Below, piece after piece: positions 1 to 5,858 of a stretch of 5,858 bases of DNA. This DNA comes from an uncultured Ruminococcus sp. (GTDB lineage Bacteria; Bacillota_A; Clostridia; Oscillospirales; Ruminococcaceae). The translations under genes were made by a program, and so were the position numbers. The notes beneath the pieces were generated by a model, which had not been told where the DNA came from, ran no database searches, and worked only from the letters and a program-made list of their open reading frames with translations. Numbering within the stretch: position 1 is the stretch's first letter; every line of letters begins with the position of its first letter. The stretch spans positions 1-5,858 of the forward strand of contig CACZPE010000193.1 of assembly GCA_902782875.1 (NCBI GenBank), written 5' to 3'.

Positions 1-187
1 CAAAACGGAAATTTCCTTTAAAGATATTCACTGATCTGATCTTTCCTGCAAATTCGAATATATCTTTGAAAAGATACGCATGTATCTGCTGCAGTCCCCT
101 GACAGTACCGACTTCCATACTGTCGATATCTCCTGTCTGATACAGCAGCAATGCGTTTTCAAGGCTTTTTTTGTCCTGCCCTGTCAT
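1..187 (-). CDS. Fic family protein, N-terminal part (runs off the left edge)
   Basis: Sixty-two residues are visible from the start codon at 187 down to base 1. They read as the N-terminal part of a Fic domain: LYQTGDIDSMEVGT (residues 15-28), GLQQIHAYLFKDIFEFAGKI (31-50) and KGNFRF (57-62), the block that normally precedes the catalytic HxFx(D/E)GN(G/K)R loop. That loop lies outside the window, so activity cannot be judged. Fic proteins usually transfer AMP from ATP to a hydroxyl of a target protein. From memory the segment resembles short class III Fic proteins such as the Enterococcus faecalis one, whose inhibitory helix is C-terminal. I see no (S/T)xxxE(G/N) inhibitory motif in the visible part. 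The gene starts 12 bases after the stop of the GGDEF-EAL gene, in the same frame, so it is very likely co-transcribed and translationally coupled. The start at 187 was chosen over the ATG at 193 because AGGTG at 198-194 is correctly spaced only for the former. Confidence 0.88.
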   Translation of the reverse strand, partial: MTGQDKKSLENALLLYQTGDIDSMEVGTVRGLQQIHAYLFKDIFEFAGKIRSVNIFKGNFRF

Positions 188-193
188 TATCAT

Positions 194-198
194 CACCT
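194..198 (-). promoter_or_regulatory. Ribosome binding site of the fic gene, inside the intergenic gap
   Basis: Read on the minus strand, the junction after the upstream stop is TGA CAG GTG ATG ATA ATG. AGGTG lies six bases before the ATG at 187-185 and directly abuts the ATG at 193-191, so the second ATG is the likelier start. The site is partial and sits immediately after the stop codon of the upstream gene, which favours re-initiation by ribosomes that have just finished that gene. Confidence 0.55.
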
Positions 199-199
199 G

Positions 200-2119
200 T
201 CACTTGTTTATATACTCAATAAATTCCTTTTCGCACAGCGGGCGGGAGAAGTAGTATCCCTGCAGATAGTCAACATCGAGATTTGCAAGCAGTGCAGCCT
301 GTTCTGCGGTCTCTACCCCCTCGACAAGCACCTCGCGCTTCATCTGCTTGAACATCTTCACCGTATTCTCGAGCATTATCCTGCCCAGCTCATCCTGTTC
401 AGCACCCCTGAGCAGGCTCTTGTCTATCTTGATGATATCAAAGTTCAGGGACAGCAGTGCATTCATATTCGAATAGCCCGTGCCGTAATCATCCATAGAA
501 AACAGGAATCCATCGCTTTTGAGGGTACTGATGACATGGCTGAGCACCTCATAGTCATCTGCCGCCATAGACTCGGTTATTTCAAAGTTGAGAAGCCTCT
601 TGTCTATGCCGGATTTCTCTACTATAAGATTTATATGCTCCGCAAAGCCGGGCTTCATACATTCTATCACCGAAAGGTTTACATTGATCGAATCCATGCC
701 GTGCACCGCGGGAACGCCGCTCTTTATGAATCTGCATACCTCACCGAGCACAAAATCATCAAGCTGGTCTATAAGACCTATCTGCTCTGCTACGGGTATG
801 AACTCATCGGGACGGATATCTCCGAGCTCCTTGTCATGCATTCTTATAAGCGCTTCAGCACCGTGCAGCTTTCTGTCCTTCATACTGTATGTGGGCTGGA
901 AATATACAGAGAAGCTGTTCTCTTCCAGGCCCCTGGATACTGCGGTCTCAACAGCGTTTCTCCTGATCAGGTAATCAAGATCCGCTCCCGTGAGCACCTT
1001 CTTGTCATTGTTATCAGGCAGCGGCGCATCTATCATATAGAAAGCCTGTTTAGCGGTATGGAGCTGTTCACTCGGCAGTCCTGCAGCAAGCACCACCGTC
1101 CTGAGCGGTATCTCCATATCATTCAGACGCCACGGGCTGTCAAAGCGCTCGCTAATTTTCTTTGCTGTATCATATACCTGCTCTTCGCTCTTTTCCGTTA
1201 TTATCATCACATAAGTGCCTGTGTTCGCGTTGTATATATGCGCTCTGCGGTCAACGGAACGCAGAAAATCCGATATCAGCTCCGAAAGTATATCTGTATT
1301 CTCAGAGCCCGTGGTCCTGAGTATTATATCAGCATTGGTTATCCTGATAACTATCAGATAAACCGCGCTCCTGTTTATCAGATATCCGTCTATATCAAGC
1401 TTCAGGGCTCTGCGGTTATAAAATCCCGTATCCATATCGAGACGGTCATCCTCGCTCTCAACAGAGAGCATGATGCCCATAAGTCCCAGTGCCTCTGCAA
1501 AGAGCTCGACCTTGATATTGTCGAAAATAAGCTGTACGAATACTCCTGCCGCAACTACAAAGAAAAAGTAGAACAACGCTGTCCTGCGCTTCTGCGTCAG
1601 TGCCTTCCAGTTGGTCATGAGTCTCAGGAACGCAGCCACGAGGAATACGGCAGCTCCTGCATATACTATGATCTCTCCCCAGTTTCTCGTGAATTTGCGG
1701 TTCTCGTCATAATAGTATACCCACGAGGTCAGCGGATTTGTCAGTACCACTATCTCAGTCAGTAAAAACAATGCTATGCACAGCATCTTACGCCGGCTTT
1801 TCTGTCTGAGAGCCACACCGCATACCGTAGTGACATAGATATAAAACATGGGGCTGAGCGTAGTGTGCAGTATAAAATAGGCATATATCGCCGATCGGTA
1901 CGCAAAGAAGGACGATTCGCTCTCATTTATGATGGTCTCCGTATACCCCGAGCCTATCTCACAGAGCGAATTGAAGAACACTATATATATCAGTGCGATA
2001 TAGATATGGTTGTTTCTTTTGTCGGTACGCTGCTGGATGACTGTGAAAAGCAGACAGGTAAGACATATCATCAGCGCAGGAAAACCGAACATAACACGTG
2101 TATTCTCGTATATAAACAT
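200..2119 (-). CDS. Membrane-anchored degenerate GGDEF / intact EAL protein, probable cyclic-di-GMP phosphodiesterase
   Basis: The protein has 639 residues. About seven hydrophobic segments fill the N-terminal third (roughly 9-29, 37-56, 76-103, 112-128, 149-168, 181-199, 205-220), an uncharacterised membrane sensor. A GGDEF-type domain follows (about 226-375), opening with the typical DTGFYNRRAL (230-239), but the active-site turn reads NTGTY (299-303) instead of GGDEF, so cyclase activity is not expected. The EAL domain (about 385-639) keeps EAL at 422-424 with R426, N481 in NVNLS, E513 in FEITES, D543-D544 in DDYGTGYSN, K564 in IKID, E603 in VEGVET and Q620 in LQG. It therefore looks able to hydrolyse c-di-GMP to pGpG at the inner membrane face. 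The start at 2119 has AGGGG at 2130-2126, six bases upstream; Met10 has no such support. The stop is UGA followed by C, and a fic gene follows 12 bases later in the same frame. TTA, CTA and TCA codons are absent over nearly the whole gene, unlike tex. Confidence 0.93.
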   Translation of the reverse strand: MFIYENTRVMFGFPALMICLTCLLFTVIQQRTDKRNNHIYIALIYIVFFNSLCEIGSGYTETIINESESSFFAYRSAIYAYFILHTTLSPMFYIYVTTVCGVALRQKSRRKMLCIALFLLTEIVVLTNPLTSWVYYYDENRKFTRNWGEIIVYAGAAVFLVAAFLRLMTNWKALTQKRRTALFYFFFVVAAGVFVQLIFDNIKVELFAEALGLMGIMLSVESEDDRLDMDTGFYNRRALKLDIDGYLINRSAVYLIVIRITNADIILRTTGSENTDILSELISDFLRSVDRRAHIYNANTGTYVMIITEKSEEQVYDTAKKISERFDSPWRLNDMEIPLRTVVLAAGLPSEQLHTAKQAFYMIDAPLPDNNDKKVLTGADLDYLIRRNAVETAVSRGLEENSFSVYFQPTYSMKDRKLHGAEALIRMHDKELGDIRPDEFIPVAEQIGLIDQLDDFVLGEVCRFIKSGVPAVHGMDSINVNLSVIECMKPGFAEHINLIVEKSGIDKRLLNFEITESMAADDYEVLSHVISTLKSDGFLFSMDDYGTGYSNMNALLSLNFDIIKIDKSLLRGAEQDELGRIMLENTVKMFKQMKREVLVEGVETAEQAALLANLDVDYLQGYYFSRPLCEKEFIEYINK

Positions 2120-2160
2120 AATAATCCCCTGTTAAACGGTTGTGAAAAATATCTGTATTA

Positions 2161-2189
2161 ATTATATCACACGCGCAGGGATTTGTCAA
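2161..2189 (-). promoter_or_regulatory. Perfect consensus sigma-A promoter for the EAL-fic unit
   Basis: On the minus strand TTGACA (2189-2184) is followed by a 17-base spacer and TATAAT (2166-2161), with an extended -10 TGA immediately before it. Transcription should begin near 2154, giving a leader of about 35 bases that ends in the AGGGG ribosome binding site. Both hexamers and the spacing match the consensus exactly, so intrinsic strength should be high unless a repressor intervenes. Confidence 0.88.
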
Positions 2190-2196
2190 CTTTGAC
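2185..2196. promoter_or_regulatory. Short dyad overlapping the -35 box of the EAL-fic promoter
   Basis: GTCAA and TTGAC form inverted arms separated by two bases (GTCAA-CT-TTGAC). The left arm is part of the -35 element of the minus-strand promoter. A protein bound here would compete with RNA polymerase, so this is a candidate operator. It may equally be chance, since the arms are only five bases long. Confidence 0.3.
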
Positions 2197-2272
2197 CACT
2201 ATACTTATACTATTTTCTACACATATCGGAAAAAGATACGGTTAGGTTTGGATAATATGTATGAATTATGTC

Positions 2273-2302
2273 TTGATTTTTCAATATCGTATATGGTATA
2301 AT
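2273..2302 (+). promoter_or_regulatory. Probable tex promoter with extended -10
   Basis: TTGATT (2273-2278) is followed by an 18-base spacer and TATAAT (2297-2302), with TGG directly before the -10 giving an extended -10 element. Transcription would start near 2309, leaving a leader of about 52 bases. It diverges from the EAL-fic promoter, with about 83 bases between the two -35 boxes, and no other gene lies in the 241-base gap. Confidence 0.78.
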
Positions 2303-2321
2303 AGTCCGGTAACACGTTTAA

Positions 2322-2334
2322 GCGGTCACACCGC
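2322..2334 (+). other. Small GC hairpin in the tex leader
   Basis: GCGGT and ACCGC form a five-base-pair stem with a CAC loop in the predicted tex leader, ending 13 bases before the ribosome binding site. No run of T follows, so it is not an intrinsic terminator. It could stabilise the messenger 5' end or be incidental. Confidence 0.35.
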
Positions 2335-2360
2335 CCGAAAAACACCGAAAGGAAAAGAAA

Positions 2361-4523
2361 ATGGATATAAATCAGATCATTGCAGATGAACTAAAGCTCC
2401 GCAGGGAACATGTAGACAGTGCAGTAGCACTGCTTGACGACGACAAGACCATACCCTTCATATCAAGATACAGAAAAGAGCAGACAGGCTCTATGGATGA
2501 TCAGGTGCTAAGACAGCTTTCTGACAGGCTCACATACCTGAGAAATCTTGAAAAGCGCAAGGCTGAGATCACGGCATCCATCGAAAATCAGGAGAAAATG
2601 ACAGATGAGCTTGCCGCAGCGATCGCCGGAGCTATGACTCTAGTGGAAGTTGAGGATATATATCTCCCCTACAAGCCCAAGAGAAGGACAAGGGCTTCCA
2701 TCGCCCGCGAAAAGGGTCTTGAACCGCTGGCAGACAAGATCATGCTGCAGCTTGCATCCGCTGACCCCGTGAAGCTCGCAGAAGAGTATACCGATCCCGA
2801 AAAGGGCGTTGAAACAGCCGATGATGCAATTGCAGGCGCACTTGACATAATTGCCGAGAATATCTCCGACAATGCGGAGCTTCGCAAAAAGCTCAGGAAC
2901 ACCTATAACACCAGAGGGCATATATCCGCAGCTGCAGCCTCGGAGGAGGCAGATGTCACCTATAAGAACTACTTTGAGTTCGATGAGCCCGTAGCACGCA
3001 TAGCAGGGCACAGGATACTCGCCCTTGACAGAGGCGAACGCGACGGTGCGCTTAAGGTATCTGTAGCCGCTCCCGAGGGAGAATGTGAACGCATATGCAG
3101 GAATATGTTCGTAGTCAACGCATCACCCTGCGGAGAACTCGTAGCTTCCGCCTGTGATGACAGCCTCAAGAGGCTGATACTCCCCTCCGTTGAGCGCGAG
3201 ATTCGTTCCGCTCTGTCGGAGCAGGCTCAGGAAGGCGCGATAAAGGTATTCGCATCCAATCTCAGACAGCTTCTTATGGCACCTCCCATAAAGAACACCG
3301 TTACTCTCGGCCTTGACCCCGGATATGCCCACGGCTGCAAGTGCGCCGTAGTCGATGAAACAGGAAAGGTCCTTGATACTACTATTGTATACCTCACAAA
3401 GTCTGAGGGAGAGAAGGAGCGCGCAAAGCGCATACTCTCCTCTATGATCGCAAAGTACGGAGTAACTACTATATCCATAGGCAACGGCACCGCCTCAAGG
3501 GAGACCGAGGCCTTCACCGCGGATATGATAAAGGACATCCCCCAGAAGGTAAGCTATATGGTGGTATCCGAGGCAGGAGCATCTGTATATTCCGCATCCA
3601 AGCTTGCTGCAGAGGAATTCCCGGATTACGATGTATCACTCAGGTCCGCTGTCTCCATAGCAAGACGTATGCAGGACCCGCTTGCGGAGCTTGTGAAGAT
3701 CGACCCCAAAGCCATAGGCGTAGGACAGTACCAGCATGATATGCCCAAGGCAAGAATGGATGAGACTCTCGGCGGCGTAGTCGAGGATTGCGTTAACTCT
3801 GTGGGAGTAGACCTGAATACCGCTTCCTATTCCCTGCTCTCTTACATCTCGGGAATAAACGCATCGGTTGCAAAGAATATAGTCGCATACCGCGAAGAAA
3901 ACGGCGCATTCACCGACAGAAAGCAGCTTCTTAAGGTAAAGAAACTCGGCGCCAAGGCATACGAACAGTGCGCGGGATTCCTGCGCGTATCAGACGGCAA
4001 GGAACCCCTCGACAACACGGGTATACACCCCGAGTCATATGATGCCGCAAGAAAGCTTCTCAGTCTCTGCGGCCTTGATATGAGCGATCTCGGCGATACA
4101 GAAAAGCTTAAGGGCACTCTCGAAAAGCTCTCCAAAAAGGAAACTGCCGAGAAGATAGGCACGGGCGTACCCACGCTCACGGATATCATCAAGGAGCTTG
4201 AAAAGCCCGGCAGAGACCCGAGAGACGAGCTTCCTCCCCCGCTTATGAGAAGCGGTGATATTATGGAGCTCACAGATCTCAAGCCCGGTATGGAGCTTGT
4301 GGGCACGGTAAGAAATATCGTTGATTTCGGCGCATTCGTTGATATCGGCGTCCATGAGGACGGCCTCGTACATATCTCTCAGATAGCAGACAGACGTATA
4401 GAACATCCCCTCGATGTACTCAAGGTCGGTCAGGTCGTAAACGTCAGAGTGCTTGATGTGGACCTGCAGAGAAAGAGGATAGCCCTCACAATGAGAAAGG
4501 AACAGCGCAAAAAAGACAGATAA
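2361..4523 (+). CDS. tex: Tex family transcription accessory / RNA-binding protein
   Basis: The protein has 720 residues, the usual size for Firmicute Tex (YdcI-like) proteins. Domains follow family order: a helical N-terminal region (1-300) with [13 protein letters not shown] (31-43) and [15 protein letters not shown] (98-112); a YqgF/RNase H-like fold (about 313-440) with GLDPG (317-321), IGNGTASRE (373-381) and [12 protein letters not shown] (402-413); the conserved [14 protein letters not shown] (447-460); tandem helix-hairpin-helix motifs (about 480-543); and a C-terminal S1 RNA-binding domain (641-712) with [16 protein letters not shown] and [11 protein letters not shown]. Tex is a cytoplasmic protein that binds nucleic acid and associates with RNA polymerase in species where it has been studied; its exact task remains poorly defined. 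AAAGGA at 2348-2353 lies seven bases before the start. The gene stands alone, divergent from the EAL-fic unit and ending before a strong terminator. I see no truncation or frameshift. Confidence 0.97.
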   Translation: MDINQIIADELKLRREHVDSAVALLDDDKTIPFISRYRKEQTGSMDDQVLRQLSDRLTYLRNLEKRKAEITASIENQEKMTDELAAAIAGAMTLVEVEDIYLPYKPKRRTRASIAREKGLEPLADKIMLQLASADPVKLAEEYTDPEKGVETADDAIAGALDIIAENISDNAELRKKLRNTYNTRGHISAAAASEEADVTYKNYFEFDEPVARIAGHRILALDRGERDGALKVSVAAPEGECERICRNMFVVNASPCGELVASACDDSLKRLILPSVEREIRSALSEQAQEGAIKVFASNLRQLLMAPPIKNTVTLGLDPGYAHGCKCAVVDETGKVLDTTIVYLTKSEGEKERAKRILSSMIAKYGVTTISIGNGTASRETEAFTADMIKDIPQKVSYMVVSEAGASVYSASKLAAEEFPDYDVSLRSAVSIARRMQDPLAELVKIDPKAIGVGQYQHDMPKARMDETLGGVVEDCVNSVGVDLNTASYSLLSYISGINASVAKNIVAYREENGAFTDRKQLLKVKKLGAKAYEQCAGFLRVSDGKEPLDNTGIHPESYDAARKLLSLCGLDMSDLGDTEKLKGTLEKLSKKETAEKIGTGVPTLTDIIKELEKPGRDPRDELPPPLMRSGDIMELTDLKPGMELVGTVRNIVDFGAFVDIGVHEDGLVHISQIADRRIEHPLDVLKVGQVVNVRVLDVDLQRKRIALTMRKEQRKKDR

Positions 4524-4589
4524 ACCTTTCTCACAGCAAAAAATATGCTATATTTCGCAAATTATGATTAGAACAGGCTGCAGAATTTG

Positions 4590-4635
4590 TGTATCATATA
4601 TATGATAGACCATGTGATACAGCAGTATGTATCAT
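4590..4635. repeat. Cluster of GTATCA / TGATAC half-sites with a perfect 16-base palindrome
   Basis: TATCATATATATGATA (4592-4607) is a perfect palindrome. TGTATCAT occurs at 4590-4597 and again at 4628-4635, 38 bases apart. TGATAC at 4615-4620 is the reverse complement of the GTATCA at 4629-4634, giving a six-base stem with an eight-base loop. The cluster lies between the tex stop and the terminator, so it would be transcribed in the tex 3' untranslated region. It may be a protein-binding site or a folded RNA element; AT-rich sequence can also give such symmetry by chance. Confidence 0.45.
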
Positions 4636-4663
4636 GAAAATTCCTTCTTCATACTTTCTCATC

Positions 4664-4705
4664 AAAATTATCCCCCGTATGCGGCGGCGTACGGGGGATA
4701 ATTTT
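4664..4705 (+). terminator. Strong intrinsic terminator after tex, likely bidirectional
   Basis: AAAATTATCCCCCGTA (4664-4679) and TACGGGGGATAATTTT (4690-4705) are perfect 16-base inverted arms around a ten-base GCG-rich loop. The stem has a five-base C/G core, flanked by A's on the left and ending in TTTT on the right, so it should stop transcription from either direction. It lies 140 bases after the tex stop and separates tex from the AraC-type gene, which must therefore have its own promoter. Confidence 0.93.
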
Positions 4706-4740
4706 ATATGATTGTTTATAAATTCTGATATAAATTGACA

Positions 4741-4759
4741 GCATTACGATATATAATGC
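4741..4759. promoter_or_regulatory. Dyad over a TATAAT box upstream of the AraC-type gene (candidate operator)
   Basis: GCATTA (4741-4746) and TAATGC (4754-4759) form six-base inverted arms with a seven-base centre. The right arm overlaps TATAAT at 4752-4757. TTGACA at 4735-4740 is the only good -35-like hexamer nearby but is just 11 bases from TATAAT, too short for normal sigma-A use. If TATAAT were the -10, the transcript would start at about 4764, at the ribosome binding site. The promoter of this gene is therefore unresolved, and the dyad is only a candidate operator. Confidence 0.35.
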
Positions 4760-4763
4760 ATAC

Positions 4764-4769
4764 AGGAGG
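4764..4769 (+). promoter_or_regulatory. Ribosome binding site deciding the AraC-type gene start
   Basis: AGGAGG lies eight bases before the ATG at 4778. An in-frame ATG two codons earlier, at 4772, is only two bases from this site and too close to use, so 4778 is taken as the start. Confidence 0.85.
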
Positions 4770-4777
4770 AGATGCAC

Positions 4778-5858
4778 ATGATAGATTACAGCTATATCGG
4801 CAATATGATATTCGAGATGTCGGGCATCTCCGTAAGGGTATACCGCAGCGGAACGCCCGTATTCAGCCGTACTACCGGGGACGACGGGATAATGGAACGA
4901 TATGAGAAAAGCATCCTTCTTTTCTCAGCAAGAGTATCGTCATATATCACCCCCGATCTTCTTTTCTTCGGCATAGTCAACCACGACGACCTGTGTATAG
5001 TACTCGGTCCTACATGCTCCGAACCGAAGATACCGAAGAATATCAGGGAAAGATACGGCAAAGCGGCAGCTAAGCTGCCCTATATCCCCGCTGAAATATG
5101 CCTGCAGTTTCTCTGTATGCTCAACTTCTTCATAAACAATGAGAAGCTCTCCCCTGCGGATATCGAAAGATACACCTCCTTCAATGATGCTGTGGCGGAC
5201 CATATCCGCTCGGCTGCCGCTGATACAGGCGACATCCCCGACAGACAGGAGTTTGACAGGATCTATTCAGGAGAGCAGAAAATGATACGCATGATACGCA
5301 CGGGAGATACCGACTCTCTTGCCGATATCAGGGATATGGTCGGAGTAAACGGCCATGATACCGAAAAGGCCCGTCAGGATTTTGTGATACTTTCGTCAAT
5401 CGCTGTGCGCACTGCAATAAAAAGCGGTATGGACACATTTGAAGCTTTCGGGCAGAACAGGGATTTCATCGAACGCTGTGAGGAGATGAACAATCCTGCT
5501 GATATATCCTCTCTTCTGTACTCAATGATACAATACTATACAGAAGAGGTGCATAAGCTCAGAATGGGCACATCTCTGTCAAGGCTCGTTGTTGATACCG
5601 CCAGCTATATCAGAGAGCATATATCAGAGCCGATAAAGACCGATCAGATAGCCGAAGCGCTGTATCTCAGCAGAAGCCATCTGTCAAGGGAATTCAGGCT
5701 GCAGTCAGGTATGACCCTGAGTGATTTCATCATGCTCGAAAAGACCGAGGAAGCCAAGCGCCTGCTGCGCTATACCGAGAAGCCCATATCGGATATTTCA
5801 ACAGAACTGGGCTTTTCATCACAGAGCCATCTTATACGCATATTCCGCAAATACGAGG
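4778..5858 (+). CDS. AraC-type transcriptional regulator (C-terminus cut by the window edge)
   Basis: Three hundred and sixty residues are visible with no stop before the edge. Residues 270-360 are an AraC/XylS DNA-binding domain. The first helix-turn-helix lies in IKTDQIAEALYLSRSHLSRE (286-305); the second lies in PISDISTELGFSSQSHLIRI (336-355), followed by FRKYE. Only the last ten or so residues of the domain should be missing. The N-terminal 270 residues have no domain I can name with confidence. They contain IVLGP (74-78) and a helical stretch, SIAVRTAIKSGMDTFEAFGQ (207-226), that resemble the large N-terminal modules of many Clostridia AraC-type regulators of about 380-400 residues. No signal peptide or membrane segment is evident, so it should be a cytoplasmic one-component regulator, ligand unknown. 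It stands alone behind a strong terminator, and no regulated gene is visible in the window. Confidence 0.92.
   Translation, partial: MIDYSYIGNMIFEMSGISVRVYRSGTPVFSRTTGDDGIMERYEKSILLFSARVSSYITPDLLFFGIVNHDDLCIVLGPTCSEPKIPKNIRERYGKAAAKLPYIPAEICLQFLCMLNFFINNEKLSPADIERYTSFNDAVADHIRSAAADTGDIPDRQEFDRIYSGEQKMIRMIRTGDTDSLADIRDMVGVNGHDTEKARQDFVILSSIAVRTAIKSGMDTFEAFGQNRDFIERCEEMNNPADISSLLYSMIQYYTEEVHKLRMGTSLSRLVVDTASYIREHISEPIKTDQIAEALYLSRSHLSREFRLQSGMTLSDFIMLEKTEEAKRLLRYTEKPISDISTELGFSSQSHLIRIFRKYE

Noticed and set aside
588..974. Plus-strand frame of 128 codons inside the EAL gene
   Set aside because: A serine-rich shadow of the EAL domain on the opposite strand, with no motif of its own.
1205..1230. 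An active diguanylate cyclase site in the GGDEF domain
   Set aside because: The expected GG(D/E)EF turn reads NTGTY, so both the glycines and the acidic catalytic residues are missing.
80..1765. A 561-codon open frame on the plus strand, opposite the GGDEF-EAL gene
   Set aside because: It lies exactly codon-opposite the minus-strand gene, where stops arise only opposite TTA, CTA or TCA codons, which that gene avoids. The translation is rich in Tyr, His, Cys and Ile with no recognisable domain, and I saw no ribosome binding site before its start.
1865..2161. Plus-strand frame of 98 codons over the 5' end of the EAL gene
   Set aside because: It is antisense to the membrane segments and crosses the EAL promoter leader. 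No family is recognisable in it.
1959..2189. Minus-strand frame of 76 codons beginning in the EAL promoter region
   Set aside because: It begins at the -35 box of the EAL promoter and overlaps the first 160 bases of that gene in another frame, so its start would lie outside the transcript.
3842..4306. Minus-strand frame of 154 codons inside tex
   Set aside because: Serine-rich antisense translation over the tex helix-hairpin-helix to S1 region, with no motif. The other minus-strand frames within tex are rejected for the same reason.
4735..4757. TTGACA...TATAAT as a normal promoter for the AraC-type gene
   Set aside because: The 11-base spacing is far from the usual 16-18, and the start site would fall at the ribosome binding site. 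It is kept only as an unresolved regulatory region.
4792..5203. Two overlapping minus-strand frames opposite the AraC-type gene
   Set aside because: They are antisense shadows of the regulator, whose own frame has a strong ribosome binding site and a clear DNA-binding domain.

Overview
The window looks like chromosome of a low-to-mid GC Firmicute of the Ruminococcus / Oscillospiraceae type. This rests on recalled resemblance of the Tex, GGDEF-EAL and AraC-type proteins, heavy use of ATA isoleucine codons, strong AGGAGG-like ribosome binding sites and consensus sigma-A promoters. The genus is an inference, not a proof. No tRNA, rRNA, CRISPR array, insertion sequence or phage gene is visible.

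Layout. The left third (1-2119) is a leftward two-gene unit. The first gene encodes a seven-segment membrane protein with a degenerate GGDEF domain and an intact EAL domain, so probably a cyclic-di-GMP phosphodiesterase. Twelve bases after its stop comes the start of a Fic-family (AMPylase-type) gene that runs off the left edge, so its catalytic loop is not visible. The two genes share a reading frame and are separated by a single UGA plus four codons. A perfect consensus promoter (TTGACA, 17 bp, TGATATAAT) drives the unit from an intergenic region shared with the divergent tex gene.

The middle (2361-4523) is a complete tex gene, a nucleic-acid-binding transcription accessory protein with the usual domain order and length. 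Its promoter, leader hairpin and ribosome binding site are all visible. The 254-base gap after it holds a cluster of GTATCA/TGATAC half-sites with a perfect 16-base palindrome, a very strong bidirectional hairpin terminator, and a small dyad over a TATAAT just before the next gene.

The right end (4778-5858) is an AraC-type regulator that runs off the right edge only a few residues short of the end of its DNA-binding domain.

The feature most worth following up is the PDE-Fic pair: a cyclic-di-GMP hydrolase translationally coupled to, and in frame with, a Fic protein. I see no clear evidence of a wholly new system. Tex is a housekeeping gene, and the AraC regulator has no visible target apart from possible autoregulation.
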